A stretch of DNA of 64,000 nucleotides from Tyto alba (taxonomy: Eukaryota > Chordata > Aves > Strigiformes > Tytonidae), in NCBI RefSeq assembly GCF_018691265.1, contig NW_024881283.1, positions 6,483,731 through 6,547,730 of the forward strand, read 5' to 3'. Under the pieces are notes generated by a model. The model was given only the letters and a program-made list of their open reading frames with translations. It was not told the DNA's origin and did not search any database. Positions within the stretch are counted from its first letter, which is position 1, and each line of letters opens with the position of its first letter. The position numbers were made by a program, and so were the translations under genes. Positions 1 through 12,120 of the stretch are shown piece after piece.

Positions 1-420
1 TGCTGTGAAGCAGTGAGGGGTCCAGCGGCAATTTGGTTTCAAGTAGGGAGCTGGGGTGCTGTGGGGTGGGGATTTGGGGTCACCTAGGGCGTTGAGGTGT
101 TGCAAGGTGGGGGTGTTGGGCCAGTTACTGCAGCACTGCAGTTGGAGGGATTTGGGGTGGCACGATGATTTGGGGTCAATCAGGTAGCTGAGTGCTGTGG
201 GGTGGGGATTGGGGATGAGGTGGGATTTGGGGTACTGCTGGGTGGGGACTTGTCATCAATTAGGGCCACGCATGGAGGGATTCGGGGCTGGGGGAATCTG
301 GGGCCAGTGTGTCAATGGGGTGCTGTGGGGTGGGTTATTGGCGGGGGCAGTGGGGAGAGTGGGGGGTGAGGTGTGGGGTGAGCTGGGGATGACAGGCAAG
401 AGAAAACCCTACAAATGGCA
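1..420. repeat. G-rich degenerate tandem repeat
   Basis: The plus strand repeats variants of a phrase such as 'gctgtggggtggggattt' with irregular spacing (for example near 56-80, 192-215 and 322-340). G strongly outnumbers C on the plus strand. The open frame that crosses it is low-complexity and resembles no protein I know. This is a diverged minisatellite at the window edge, and the array may continue to the left. Confidence 0.6.
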
Positions 421-880
421 TCTCCCACCTAGGCTGGGCGTTTGGGCAGGCCCCCTCCCCGCACCCCGACCCCGGCAGGGCTATAACCAAAGGGACGTGA
501 CACTGTTGACACTGTCACCAACCTCCACATGAGGCTCTCTAATTACTGGGGTGAAGATTTTACTCTCTAATTGTCCAAATTAGCTTGTATGGGAGGAGCC
601 CCTGGGGAAACAGGGTGACGCATCCTCGTCCCCAAATGGGCTCTCAGGGCACAGCTGGGGTGCAGGGAGGAGGGGGCAGAGCATCCACGAGGCATCGAAC
701 TCCACTGCCCCTTCCTTTTCCCGCTGGGAAATTCCCCTAAATCACAGGATGAGGGGTTTTATGGGGCCACCAGCTGGCCCAGGGACAGAAAATCAAGATT
801 AAAATGCTCGTGGGGCATGCACAGGGCTTCAGATCTGACCTGCTGGAGGGAGGGAGTATTTAACGTCCTTGAGCAAAACA
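421..880. other. Non-coding; AT-richer unique segment with TAAT motifs
   Basis: No coding exon is seen. Around 530-600 the composition turns AT-rich and non-repetitive, with several homeodomain-type cores (two 'ctctaatt' copies near 536 and 565, plus 'aaattagc'). Such a block in GC-rich surroundings could be a conserved non-coding element, but that is inference from composition and motif density only. Confidence 0.3.
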
Positions 881-1080
881 GAAGAACATATATATATGTA
901 TTTTATTTTCATTTCCATTCTCTCCAATGAAAGATCAAACATCAACAAACCCCCACTTTCCTCAGATTAATTTTTATATTAAAGCTTTCAATCACTGTAA
1001 TACATCAAATTACAGAAACAAACACTTGTTATACCAAAAAAAAAAAAAAAAAAAAAAAGCAAAACCCCAAACCCTTGTCC
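880..1080 (-). terminator. Candidate minus-strand 3' UTR end with AATAAA
   Basis: Read on the minus strand, an AT-rich 3'-UTR-like stretch (about 1060 down to 910) runs into AATAAA (plus-strand tttatt at 902-907) and then a T-rich stretch, the usual layout of a cleavage/polyadenylation site. A run of about 22 A on the plus strand starts near 1037. I found no recognisable minus-strand coding exon between here and the SESN2 3' end at 10.8 kb, so the transcript it would end is unknown: a long 3' UTR, a lncRNA, or chance. Confidence 0.4.
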
Positions 1081-4000
1081 CTCGCCAACAGCTTAACACC
1101 AATTTTCCAACACTCGGCTGTGCTGCGGTGTGAGCAGGACCCCGGGGCTGGGGGAACCCGGCCATGAGCTCATTTGCCACCATCCGATTCCCGGCAGGCG
1201 GTTGTTTGTCTGGCCGTGTCGTTTGTCTGGCTGTGCCGTTCCCCCCCCCAGCGCAGCATCCCCCCACACCAGCACCCCCCCTGCATCCCCGAGCCCTCCC
1301 AGGCCAACCCCCAGCCCTAAATCCTCTCCGGGGAGCCCCACTGGGGCTGATCTCACTCAGTTTCCCCTCGTTAATGGATCCCGATGTCCATCCAGAGGCT
1401 AAGCTCATGTGACAGATCCCCGTAAATCAAAACCATCACCTTCAAATAATAAAACACAGGTTGTTTTTATTTGCTGCTGTGTTTTCTGAGCTTGAAGCAG
1501 GGGCACATCAAAGCCCGTTTGTTCCCGCTGGCATTAAGATCCCTCCCGGGGTGGGCACCCCTCGCCCCATGGGTCTGCGGCAGCACCCAGCCACCGTCCC
1601 CACCTCCCAGCACCACGATGCAAACCCTAAATCATTGCAAAACTGCCTGAAATCTCCCATCCTCGCACCATCTCTGCCCGCACCAAATTCGCCTTCCCGC
1701 TCCCCGGTGGGAGGGATGGTGTTTGCCTGCAGAAGCCTGAGATGATGTTCCCTGGGTCACCAGGGAGGTGGATTTAGCCGTTAGCACCCCGGTGAGAGAC
1801 ATCCCCCCCCCACGTCCCCCTCAAACCCCCGGCAGTCCTGGGAGGCTGCCGGCACGACAGCACCCACAGGTGACACGGCGCTGGCAGGGCTGCGGGCAGG
1901 AGGCAGCTCCCTGCCCCCTCGAGCACGCTGAGGAGCCCGGCCAGGGTGGGAGCGGGGGTCTTACAGGGCAGGATTTTTGGAGGGATTCCTGGTCTCCTAT
2001 GACATCCCCCCACCTTCCCCAGACCCCCTCTCCCCCACCTCCGGGCTCCTCTGTGCCACATTTCCATCCCAGGCTCATTAATTGGTGGCCTCCAGCTCTC
2101 TGGCAAATAAATCCTGGGATGTTCAAGGCTCTGGGAGGGATTTGTGCAGGGGAAGCTGCAGCAGGGCTGTCTCCCGAGCTGGGAAACCACAGCCTTTACT
2201 CTCCGAGTGACTTTTCAAGTCTTACCAGTGCTCCCAGCAGCTGCGGGATGCGGACAAGGAGACATCGGGGCTGCACCCTCCTGCCCCCTGATTGGGGTGA
2301 GCTCTCCCCGCTGAGTGAGTCAAAGAGCATCGCGGTGCTGCCGGCAGAGCCAGCGGAGCTGGGCGGGGGGTGTGCCGGCATCCCGCAGCGCCAGGATACT
2401 GGGAGAAAGCAGGTGGTGGTGGGAGCCATGACCACAATCCCTCCCGCAGCTCTCGGCACAGCTCAGCAGCTTCTCCCCATTGCTGCAGCACCCGGGGCGG
2501 GGGGGGGGGGGTGTGTCACCACACCGCCCCAGCCCCCCCCCACCCCTCCATGACACACACATCACCTTCCTCCAAGACAAACCCCAGACTTTCGGTGCCA
2601 TGGCTTTGGCTAAGCCCCTCTGGAAACACTCTAAGCGACACAGAGCTTGCTTTTCCCTTCTTCAGCGGGAATATATGTATTTAATTCCCTTCTTCTGCAG
2701 CTGGCTCTGGGAAATGTGACTCATCCTTCAGTCATGGTTGGGGTTCCCATTTCAGCCACAGAGAAAGAAGCCACCAGAGTGGCTGGAAATGGTTGTTGTG
2801 TGTCTGTGCCAGCCCGGCTTCGTGACACGGGGTGAGGGTGCTCACAACCACCCTGGTCACCCCAGGGGAGCAAAACCCAAGGGCAGCCTTGACTGGGATG
2901 GTCCTGGGAGTAAGGATCAAGCCATGAAACACCCTTATTAAACACGTGCGAAGACAAAGCAGCTCATGGTGGAGTCCTGCTGATTCCAGCCCAGCCAGGA
3001 CCGAGGTGAGATGCTCACCAGCTCGTCCTCTGTCCCAGCAGGAACGGCCAGGGACATCCACCAGTTCCCCTGTGCCTGTCCTTCCTCTGACAGCTCCTGC
3101 TCCAGCGCCTCTAAACCCCGGAGAAATTATTTTGGGGAGCTAGCAAGGCAAAGCCAGCTCTTACAAGCAGCTTCCTCTAATGTCTCAGCCAGCAATAAGG
3201 ATTTTTATTAGCCAGAGAAGCCGTTGCTGGGCGATGCACCCTTCCCAGCACTGGCATGAGCAGCGTCCCATGCACACGTGGATGGCAACGATGCCAAATG
3301 GGTGTCACACAGGGAAAACCTTTGTGTCTCTGTCCCTGTGTGACTTGTGAGTGAAGCCACCCACCGCTGGAAAGGTGCCCAGGGCGGAGGGCGGGAGGCG
3401 GGGGGGGCGATGAGCCCACCCTGGGGTGCTCTGCTTGGAGCCACTGACTCGTCCCCCCCCCTTCCTCACTCATGTCAGAGGCTGGCTGGCATTAACAGCT
3501 CAAAACCATCCATATTTTATGAGTCGTGCCCGTGCCCGGAGCCCATCCGGTGGGTGATTAAACAGCAGAGACATTATCCTGTGAGGGGGTCAGGGGAATG
3601 CGGCACAACCCCCCACAACACCTCCTGGATGCCAAGCAGCATCTTTGTAGGAGCAAAATCCGAGCTGAAGGGCTGTATCCTGGATCTGGCAAGGCACAGA
3701 CTGCTGTGACAGCCCACCTCCAGCCCCCAGGAACTGCTAAAAACCCCGGCTCTGGCTGTCAAACCCTCCTCCCCAAACCCCGCGGCGCTTCACGGGACCT
3801 CTGCAAGGTGTCAGGAAAATAATGAGAGGAAAAGGCTTTGCTCCTGTAACACGCTGTGTGCTGCAGAGCTTGCTCGAAGGCAACTGGCCCCTGCAGGGAA
3901 CAGAGAAGCCAGAGCCCAGCACCTTTGCTTTCCAGCCCTCCCTCTCCTCCCAGGCGTTTTTAGATGAGAGCATCATTCCATGCATTCAGCTTTCAGCCCT

Positions 4001-4390
4001 TGGAGGCCACGCGGAGCTCCCCAACCCCTGTGCCCAGTGGGAAGGGAGGAAGATGGGACACGTCCCTCCACGGCCAGCCAGGCAGGCTGCGGGCAGAGCC
4101 TGGGCTCTGCCGGGTGCGTAGCACCGCTGGCAGGGGCAGGATCGGGTCCCTGTCACCATCCTGGCTCTGCTCCCTGCTTTGTGCAGTGGCTGCAGCATGG
4201 GCAGCGCAGGGAGAGTGCTGGGGACGGGGTCTGAGGCTCAAACTGCCCCGAGGGTGGGCAGCCAGCACTGGCAGATCTCCCCGGAGGGACAAGGATGGTC
4301 CAAATCCCGCGTGGGAGAGGGAAGAATGCAAGTTGTGTTTTCTGTTTCCTGGGGTGGGTCCTTGTCCCCTTCCAGCAAGAAACTGGGATG
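1081..4390. other. No gene recognised
   Basis: GC-rich, unique-looking sequence with short C and G runs. Open frames on both strands are Pro/Gly/Ser/Arg-rich and overlap each other in several frames, as expected from base composition. None shows a conserved domain, and I could not build any spliced chain from them. Confidence 0.5.
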
Positions 4391-4399
4391 AGGGTGGCC

Positions 4400-5760
4400 T
4401 TTCCCAGCGGAGCTGGCAGCAACATTGGCAGGGTTGGCAGTGGGGCTGGCAGCAGGGACATGGGGACAGTTTGCAGGGGCATTGGTGGCAGGGACATGGG
4501 TGGGTTGACAGCAGGGCCGGCAGCGGGGCTGTGGGGAAGGTTTGCAGCAGGGAAGGTTTGCAGTGGGGCAGGTCTGCAATGGGGATGTGGGGAAGGTTTT
4601 TAGCCGGGAGGTTTTCAGAAGGGCTGCAGGGCAGGTTTGAAGTGGGGAGGCTTGAAGTGTGGAAGGTTTGAGATGGGGCTGGTTTGCAGCTGGAAGGTTT
4701 GCAGCAGGGCAGGTTTGCAGCAGGACTGGTTTGCAGCAGGGATGCAGGGCAGGTTTGCAGCAGGGCAGGTTTGCAGCAGGAATGCAGGGCAGGTTTGCAG
4801 CAGGGATGCAGGGCAGATTTGCAGCAGGGCAGGTTTGCAGCAGGCATGCAGGGTAGGTTTGCAGCAGGGATGCAGGGCTGATTTGCAGCAGGGATGCAGG
4901 GCAGGTTTGCAGCAGGGCAGGTTTGCAGCAGGGATGCAGGGCAGGTTTGCAGCAGGGATGCAGGACAGGTTTGCAGCAGGGCAGGTTTGCAGCAGGGATG
5001 CAGGGCAGGTTTGCAGCAGGGCTGGTTTGCAGCAGGGATGCAGGGCAGGTTTGCAGCAGGGCTGGTTTGCAGCAGGGCAGGTTTGCAGCAGGGATGCAGG
5101 GCTGGTTTGCAGCAGGGATGCAGGGCAGGTTTGCAGCAGGGATGCAGGGCAGGTTTGCAGCAGGGCTGGTTTGCAGCAGGAATGCAGGGCAGGTTTGCAG
5201 CAGGGCTGGTTTGCAGCAGGGATGCAGGGCAGGTTTGCAGCAGGGCTGGTTTGCAGCAGGGCAGGTTTGCAGCAGGGATGCAGGGCTGGTTTGCAGCAGG
5301 GATGCAGGGCAGGTTTGCAGCAGGGATGCAGGGCTGGTTTGCAGCAGGGATGCAGGGCAGGTTTGCAGCAGGGATGCAGGGCTGGTTTGCAGCAGGGCAG
5401 GTTTGCAGCAGGGATGCAGGGCAGGGATGCAGGGCAGGTTTGCAGCAGGGATGCAGGGCTGGTTTGCAGCAGGGATGCAGGGCAGGTTTGCAGCAGGGAT
5501 GCAGGGCAGGTTTGCAGCAGGGATGCAGGGCAGGGATGCAGGGCAGGTTTGCAGCAGGGATGCAGGGCTGGTTTTCAGCAGGGCAGGTTTGCAGCAGGGA
5601 TGCAGGGCAGGTTTGCAGCAGGGACGCAGGGCTGGTTTGCAGCAGGGATGCAGGGCAGGGATGCAGGGCAGGTTTGCAGCAGGGATGCAGGGCAGGGATG
5701 CAGCAGGGCTGGTTTGCAGCGGGGCTGGTTCGCAGCGGGGCTGGTTCGTTCGCAGCGCTG
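4400..5760. repeat. G-skewed minisatellite, 24-bp and 16-bp units
   Basis: The core array (about 4680-5720) mixes a 24-bp unit, GGTTTGCAGCAGGGATGCAG plus GGCA, with a 16-bp unit lacking the internal 'ATGCAGGG' and an occasional 13-bp shortened form. Units often end in CT instead of CA. The left flank (about 4400-4680) is a more diverged version. The unit has no stop codon in several frames, so long artefactual open frames run through it on both strands (a 657-codon one on the minus strand and a 468-codon one on the plus strand). The predicted peptides are pure repeats. I read this as non-coding satellite DNA with strong G over C on the plus strand. Confidence 0.9.
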
Positions 5761-5815
5761 CTGCCGGCTCCCAGTGAGCGGCGCTGCCGACCCAGGCAAG
5801 CGGGAGCGGCGGCAA

Positions 5816-5912
5816 CAGCGAGCCCCGATCCCCCCAGTCCCGGTTCCCCCAGCCCCGACCCCCCCAGTCCCGGTTCCCCCAGCCCCGACCCCCCCAGTCC
5901 CGGTTCCCCTTA
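5816..5912. repeat. C-rich ~30-bp tandem repeat, three copies
   Basis: Three near-identical copies of a unit of about 30 bp built from 'agccccgaccccc' and 'cagtcccggttccccc', directly after the larger minisatellite. The skew is opposite: C-rich on the plus strand. Confidence 0.8.
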
Positions 5913-5919
5913 GCCCCGG

Positions 5920-7440
5920 CTCCCCCTGCTCCCGGCCCCCCCGACCCCCGTTCCGGCTCCCCCCGCCGGGGCTGGGAACCGCCGCTCAGCCGGGGCTCGT
6001 CTGGGCTGAAAATCTGATGCCAGGCAAAGCAATGGAGGGCTGAAGGCTGAGCAGCAGCGGTGCCTGGGTCGCTGATTTGTCCCCCTCTGTGATGGGCACA
6101 TCTTTGCACCCATCGTGGTGCTTCGTCCCCAGGAGGGCGCCCAGCTGGGGGTGCAGGATGGCACCCCAGAGCCCGGGCGAGGGAGGTGACAGCAGCTCGG
6201 GGCCACATCATGAATTACTGCTTTTCAAGGACTAAAACCTTCCAGCAGCCAGCTGGGATTTACAGCCCACGGTGCCCAGAGCCTGCAGTTCCCCTGGGAT
6301 AAACCCAGTTTGTCCCCAGCGAGGACAGCAAGCTGGCTTCCCGGCGACAGCCAAATTGTCACTCTTAAATCCAAAGAAAACAGCTTATTACCTGCTGCAA
6401 AGGAGCAGAGGGCTGGGTGCTTTTCCACCCCCCACCCTGCTGAGCTTTCCCTCTGTGCCTGCAAGGATCAAGCTGATTTTGGAGGGGCTTGTGGAGGGAC
6501 TGGGGCTCCCAGCCACTGGTGGGATGGCTCCTGATGCTCCAGAACCCCAAAAGTGCCCATCTCAGTGCAGAGCTGGGCGCTGGCAGGGTGCAAAGCTGCA
6601 CGTCTGGATAAAACTTGGCTGCAAAAGCAGGTGCTTGGCATCCTGAAACTGCAACGCCACGTGTGCACCCGGATGACGGTGTCTGTCCCACAGCGGTGAC
6701 CCGGTGGCACGGCCGGTGGGGGTGGGCACGGTGGGGGTTACGCGAGGAAACGGGGCTGGCGCCGGGCACAGAGGGTGCCAGGGGGTATTTTGGGCTCCGT
6801 GGGCAGGACACATTCTGTTCCCATGAGCTAAGGCAGCGACCTGGGGCTGGTCTCTTCCCTCCCACCCACCACCCCTCAAAACCCTCACTGGGGTCCCTGA
6901 GTGCCGGGGCTCCACTGCTGGAAAGGGACAGGGAGGGATTGGGAGCAGTGGGGCTGTGGGGCCTGGGGTGACCACGGCTGTGGCTTTGCCGAGGCAGCTG
7001 CTCACGGCTGGGAAATGTGTGATCCCACGGGAGACACTGGGGATGGTGGACATGGGCGCTGGGCAGAGACCTGCACCCACCACCGCGCACTTGGGCTGAA
7101 CCTCCACCGCCACCTCACCCTTGAAGAGCTGCTTTCTTTCCAGCCTGAATTTACCCATTTCCAACCCTTGCAGCGGGTCCAGACGTCGGCTCACAGCCGC
7201 AGGGCAACGAGCTGCCAACGCTCAGGGCATGGATATTCCTCCTCATCCCCATCCTGGCCAACTTCCAGGGTAGGGACGTCCCCGGCAGCTCAAATCCCTC
7301 CACAGCTCGGCCGGGCACCGGGCTCGGCGAGGGACGACCCTCGGCACGGCACGATGCTGCTGTACCCTCCCCACATCACGGGCTGGCGAGGGCAGCTCAG
7401 CCCCAGGAATACTCATTTTGCAAAGCACTTTGGACTCCGT
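5920..7440. other. No gene recognised
   Basis: GC-rich unique sequence. Open frames on both strands are composition-driven with no recognisable domain. No promoter or splice-supported exon could be identified. Confidence 0.5.
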
Positions 7441-7765
7441 CATTCTTAAAGTGCTCATTCAGCACAGCCCACGATTATTATTATTATTTTCCCATCGCAT
7501 TGCTGCATGTTAAGCACCGCTAACATGATATGTTTTTAAATTGAGGGCAATTGTAGTGCAAAAAAATTGCAGACACTGGAATCATAACTATCAGCTACAG
7601 GTAGGGAGATTATTAACACTCCTTCTGCCATGCAAGACAGACAGTGAAAGCTGCCAATAAATCATATATATGCATACAAATTGCAGGCTTTGGTTAAACA
7701 CAGAGTGAGGAATTTATTGGTTTATAATTGTGACCACCTGAAAAAAAAGAAGGGAGTTAAATTGG
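7440..7765. other. AT-rich unique non-coding segment
   Basis: This segment of about 320 bp is AT-rich but not simple-sequence, inside GC-rich DNA. It contains a short (ATT)n run near 7478, many A/T-rich transcription-factor-like words, AATAAA on the plus strand near 7657 and AATAAA on the minus strand near 7711. No coding frame of note. It could be a conserved non-coding element or part of an unannotated 3' UTR; neither can be settled here. Confidence 0.35.
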
Positions 7766-8427
7766 TACAATGACCCAGGTTAAATGGCACCCACTCACCC
7801 CTGAGTTATCTGATGCTGTAGCAGAAATATGGGGAGAAAAATAAAGCAAGGGACCAGTCCTTCCTGGGTGTCCTTGCTGCTGGCAGCCACCTGTTGGGAG
7901 AAGCACAGGAAACGCTGGGTGCCCATGGTAAATCCTCTGTGGATTTAAAATAAACCTCAGGCAACCGGGCAGGAAAATTTGAAGCCCAACCCAGGACTTG
8001 GTGCTGAGGCCAAGCTTTGCAAGACTGTAGCAGGGGGGAAAAAAGGGATTAAAAAGAACACTTGCAAGAGCCTTCCTGCTTTGCAGCTCCCTGGCTCCAG
8101 GCACCAGCTCCCTCCCGGGCTGCACCCTGGGGAGGGGGGAGCTGCTGGGTGCTGGGCGGCCCGTGGGCTCCACGAGCACCCTTGGCTCTCTGCTTTAACG
8201 TGAGGCCGTAACACCCACCCACACGCAGCCAAAATAGGGTCTCGCTGGAGGAGAGGGGCAGAGGAGCTGCAAAGATGGGGCGGACGAGGGGCAGGGAGCA
8301 GCCATCCCACCCAGACCGGGTCACTGCACGTGTTCTTGCAAACACAGCAGGGGACAGGCAGAAACAATAGAAAGTAACGCAAAAAGATACTGTCCCTGCC
8401 TTGCTATGGGGTGGGCAGTGCCATGGG

Positions 8428-8585
8428 CATTTTTGATATATATAGATATATAATATTTTTATATATTATATTTTTATATAATATTGTGCTGCTTATGTTA
8501 TTTATATTATTTTATAATTTTAATATATATTAGATATTTTTATACATATATAAAAATTAAAAAATGCGCGTGCATATATATATTT
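8428..8585. repeat. TA-rich low-complexity island
   Basis: About 158 bp of almost pure A and T with overlapping TATATA, ATATTT and TTTTATA words, bordered by ordinary GC-rich sequence on both sides. No gene content. Confidence 0.85.
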
Positions 8586-8589
8586 TGAA

Positions 8590-10785
8590 GCACTGGAGGA
8601 GATGACCTGAGCTCGTGCCTTCTGCTCCCCAAGCCAAACCACCACCTTGCAGGTGAGCAATGTGCCCAGCTCCAGCCGGCTGCTTGGAGCCCTGTCTGGG
8701 ACAAACCCTCACGTCGTCGCCATCCCTGACAGGTTTGCAATTGCTGAGGCATCACCCGGGCGCTGGGGTTTAACCAGGAGCCCGGCCTGAGCTTGCAGGG
8801 CTGGAGGTTGGGTGCTGGGGTGGAATTGCTGCTCCCTGGGTACCCCTGGACCCGGCTGGACTCAAGTCTCATCCCAGTTCTTTGATAATGCTGGGAAAAG
8901 CGAGACGGGGTGGGGACGCAGCGCGGCGACCTCACAGGATGCTGGTGCTGATTTTGTCAGACGTGCTGGGGTGAAACTTCAGCAAAGAAGGTTAGGCTTT
9001 GGGGTGGTTTTTTGTTTGTTGGTTTGGTTTTTTCCCCAAAGATTCAGCACCTCCCCATGTCTTTGTGATCAGAAACAGTGCCTTTACTGGGAGGATTTCT
9101 TCCACTTGAACAAAATATTTTGGATGCCTCAAAGAGAGCCGGAAGGCAGCAGGAAAAAAAACTCCTTTTCGGACAGAATCTCGCTTCTGACTTGACCCTT
9201 TTCTAATGATTGTCATTGAGCTGTCTCTAAAAGATGACATTTTCTCACTTCTTTTGAAAAAACAACACACAAACAAAATTTTTTCCCCTCTGCAGCTGAA
9301 CCGCCAGTGCTATCCCACTGGGACCTCCAGCCATGCCAGGTCCCTGAGACCCTACAGGCAGACGCACCCCCCCCCCCCCCCATATAGAAAAGCCACCAGC
9401 ATTAAAAAGCTCAAAGCTCCCTCCCTAAAACTATGCTAGACTCGAAAAATAAGGTCATTGGTTGCTATTCCTGAGACATTTGGGGAATAAACCCCCTGGG
9501 GCAGGGGGTTGTCATCCTGTCAGGGGCTGGGGGCTGCCTGAGGGACCCTGGGGGTCCCCAAGCACCCATAGACCTCTTCACGGTGGTGTCCCCTCGCTGG
9601 CTGGGCATTACGGGGTGACACCCTGGAAGTACAGCACGTGGGGGGGGGACAGAGGGGTGGGGGGGGGGGCTCTGCATTTTTCTCCGCAGCCCAAAGGCAC
9701 CGTCGGTGGCTCAGCCGCCTCGGCCAGGGCTGGGAAAACACACTGGGAAATATTTGGAGGTTGTGGCTCAGCGCGGGAAAACTGCTCACCCCCGGCTGAG
9801 GGCTTGCGGGTACAGGCAGGGCCCCCCCACCCCCGGGGGTTCTCCGGTGTCTCGTATGCATTAAGCTAACCCTTCCGTGCGGTTTGCAGCTCTCCTCTGC
9901 GAGGCGTTTGCTAAACCCTCCTGCCGTCACCGGCTGTGCGAAGGGGACCCGGATGGGGACTCCAGCCCAGGGACTTTGGCACAACCAGCAAAGCCAAAAG
10001 AGACCCACCCTCCTGCCTCAGTTTCCCCAGAGCCCTTAAGCTGCCCCAAGAGCACTTTTTCCCCGTGCGGGGTGCAAATAGAGGCTCTGCCCTATAAACC
10101 CCCAGCAAACCCTTACTGTGCCGGTGGTGCTCGAGCCCCAGCCAGCCTCGCTGCCCCCAGCCCCACATCCCTGCTCCGAGGGGCAGCACAGAGGGTCCTC
10201 CCCAGGGCTGGAGGGTCCGGACAGCCCCAGAGCCAGGATCAGGCTCCTTGCTCTGCTCGGGCACAGGGATGCACCTCGCTCTGCAGGGACAGGGGCCGGG
10301 CCCTCCTCAGGGATCTTATCGGCAGCTGCCAGGGGCTGCTGCCTGCACCCTGATAAGTGCTGGGCTCCACATCACAGGGCTGGTGTGCCCCCCCCCGGTG
10401 CTGCTTCACCCCCCCCCCCCCCCCAGCTCCACTGCAGCCCACTCCGCTCCATCCCAGCAGCAGGACATCCCACAGGACACCCACACTGGGAGGAGTGTCA
10501 GTGCTCCAAATCCTGGCTTTCCAGGAGGGCACTACCCCCAGGAGAGGTTGGGAAGGGGCTGCTGCAAGGAGGGGGCACTGGAGCCAAGCCCACCCACCTC
10601 AGGCAAAGGGGGAGTGCACAGGCTCCCCATTAACCCCCCTTGTACTCCCCACTGCATTATGCAGGATCAGCCCCTGGGGCTGGGCAAGGGGAAAGGGAAA
10701 CTGCATCTCACCCTCTTTCTTGGTGGCACTGCCCTTCAGAGGCATTTGGAAAAAGAAAAAAAGGAGTAAAAACCAAACCAAAACA
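8590..10785. other. No gene recognised; downstream flank of SESN2
   Basis: Mixed composition with G or C homopolymers (near 9368, 9642-9668 and 10410-10425). Around 9000-9290 the sequence is AT-richer and T-rich. I could not support any exon on either strand. Confidence 0.5.
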
Positions 10786-12120
10786 AAACAAACCCCCAAA
10801 ATTTTATTTTTTCAAACAAGTTCTGTAGCAAAGTCACAGTGGCATTCCCATGCCCAGTCAGGAGTAAATACACCCAACAAATATAGAAATAACTTAACTC
10901 GAGCTGAGGTTCAGCAGAGACAAACCAAGAGTGGCTGAGGGGCAGGCGATGCTGCTGGACCCGGACCCAGGCTCCAGCAGAGCTGGGAGTGGGGGCTCCC
11001 CCGAACAGACACCTCCCCGGCGACCTGCACCGCTGGGAAATGCTCTGGCACATCTTGGCAAAGCCATGGGCACCCCCCGTCCCACCCCGTCACCCCCAGC
11101 GCAGGCCGGTGGGCAGCCCCGTGCCCCCGCACAGCTCCCCGCCTCAGCCATGAAGGTTGAAGCAGCAGAGATGTGGCAGTGGCTGAAAAACAATGTAAAA
11201 AAAAAAGGCGTAAAAAACACACCGCAGGCACTCTGCCCCTCGTGCTGCTCCTGCCCGGGGGACCCAGGTGAAGAGGCACTTCACATCCCAAATCGCAGGG
11301 GGTTTGGGTGGGCGGGATGGGGCGAAGCTCAACCCCTCCTGCAGCCCCCGTCTGCGGGCTGGGCTGGGGGTCTGGCCACGCCGGGGTCCCTGGGGAGGAG
11401 CGGCGAGGGGCTGCGCACACCCCCAGCCAAGGAGGGGACATCCCTGTGTCACAGCAGGCACTAAAGGCAGCAGAAACACCCAGGCCAGGGCAGGAACAGG
11501 CTGCAGCTTCTCCTCCCCCCCAGCCCTTCGGACCCAGACGTGGGGGGACTCAGCTCGAAGGCGAGTGGCACCGGGGGCTGCCTGGATCCTTCCCACCACC
11601 CCTGCGGTGCTTTCCTTGGGTGCAAGCCGAAGAGCTGGGCAGGGGCAGCATCCCCACACCAGCAGCTGCACGTCTTCCAGCAGGACAAGACCCCAAGGAG
11701 CAGGGGCAAAGCCCACGATACCCTCTGGTGATCTCTGGCACGAGGACGGTCCTCCGCGGCGGCAGTCTCGGTGCCGGGACGTGGCGCAGAGGTGTAGCAC
11801 CAGCACTGCACGGTGAAGGCAGCACCCACAGGCACCCCGGTTTGGCTTCATTCAGGCTCTCCCCGAGAACAGCAGGGAGCAGATGAGCACCCCCAGCTCT
11901 GCCAAGCCCGGGGCAGCACTCTGGGGTGTCCCCAGCACTGACGGCTTCTTTGGGGTCCCCACTCCTGGGATGAGGGACAGGGATGTCCCCCCTTTTCCTT
12001 CCACAGCTCCAGGCCCCTTAAAAGGGGAGACAATATTCCAGCAAAGTCTTTAGGGTACCAGCTCCCCCCAGCCTTTCCCCCAAACCTGGGGGAGGAGGAG
12101 GAGGAAGGAGCAGAGGCTGG
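10785..12120 (-). other. SESN2 3' untranslated region
   Basis: Runs from the SESN2 stop codon to the poly(A) site near 10785. Length is about 1.3 kb. Open frames inside it on both strands show no similarity to known proteins. The boundary is inferred from the poly(A) signal only. Confidence 0.7.
10803..10808 (-). terminator. SESN2 poly(A) signal
   Basis: On the minus strand this is AATAAA, about 1.3 kb past the SESN2 stop codon. It is followed on the minus strand by a G/T-rich run built from 'gggggtttgttttgttttgg', a textbook downstream element. Cleavage is therefore expected about 15-25 bases further, near 10785. No better site was seen between it and the stop codon. Confidence 0.85.

Noticed and set aside
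4238..6211. 657-codon minus-strand open frame (Pro/Ala/Cys/Leu-rich repeats) and 468-codon plus-strand frame in the same place
   Set aside because: Both are translations of a stop-free minisatellite, open on both strands at once, with no domain or splice context.
8992..9276. 94-codon minus-strand open frame
   Set aside because: Unlike its GC-driven neighbours it has mixed composition, but no domain, splice partner or promoter could be seen.
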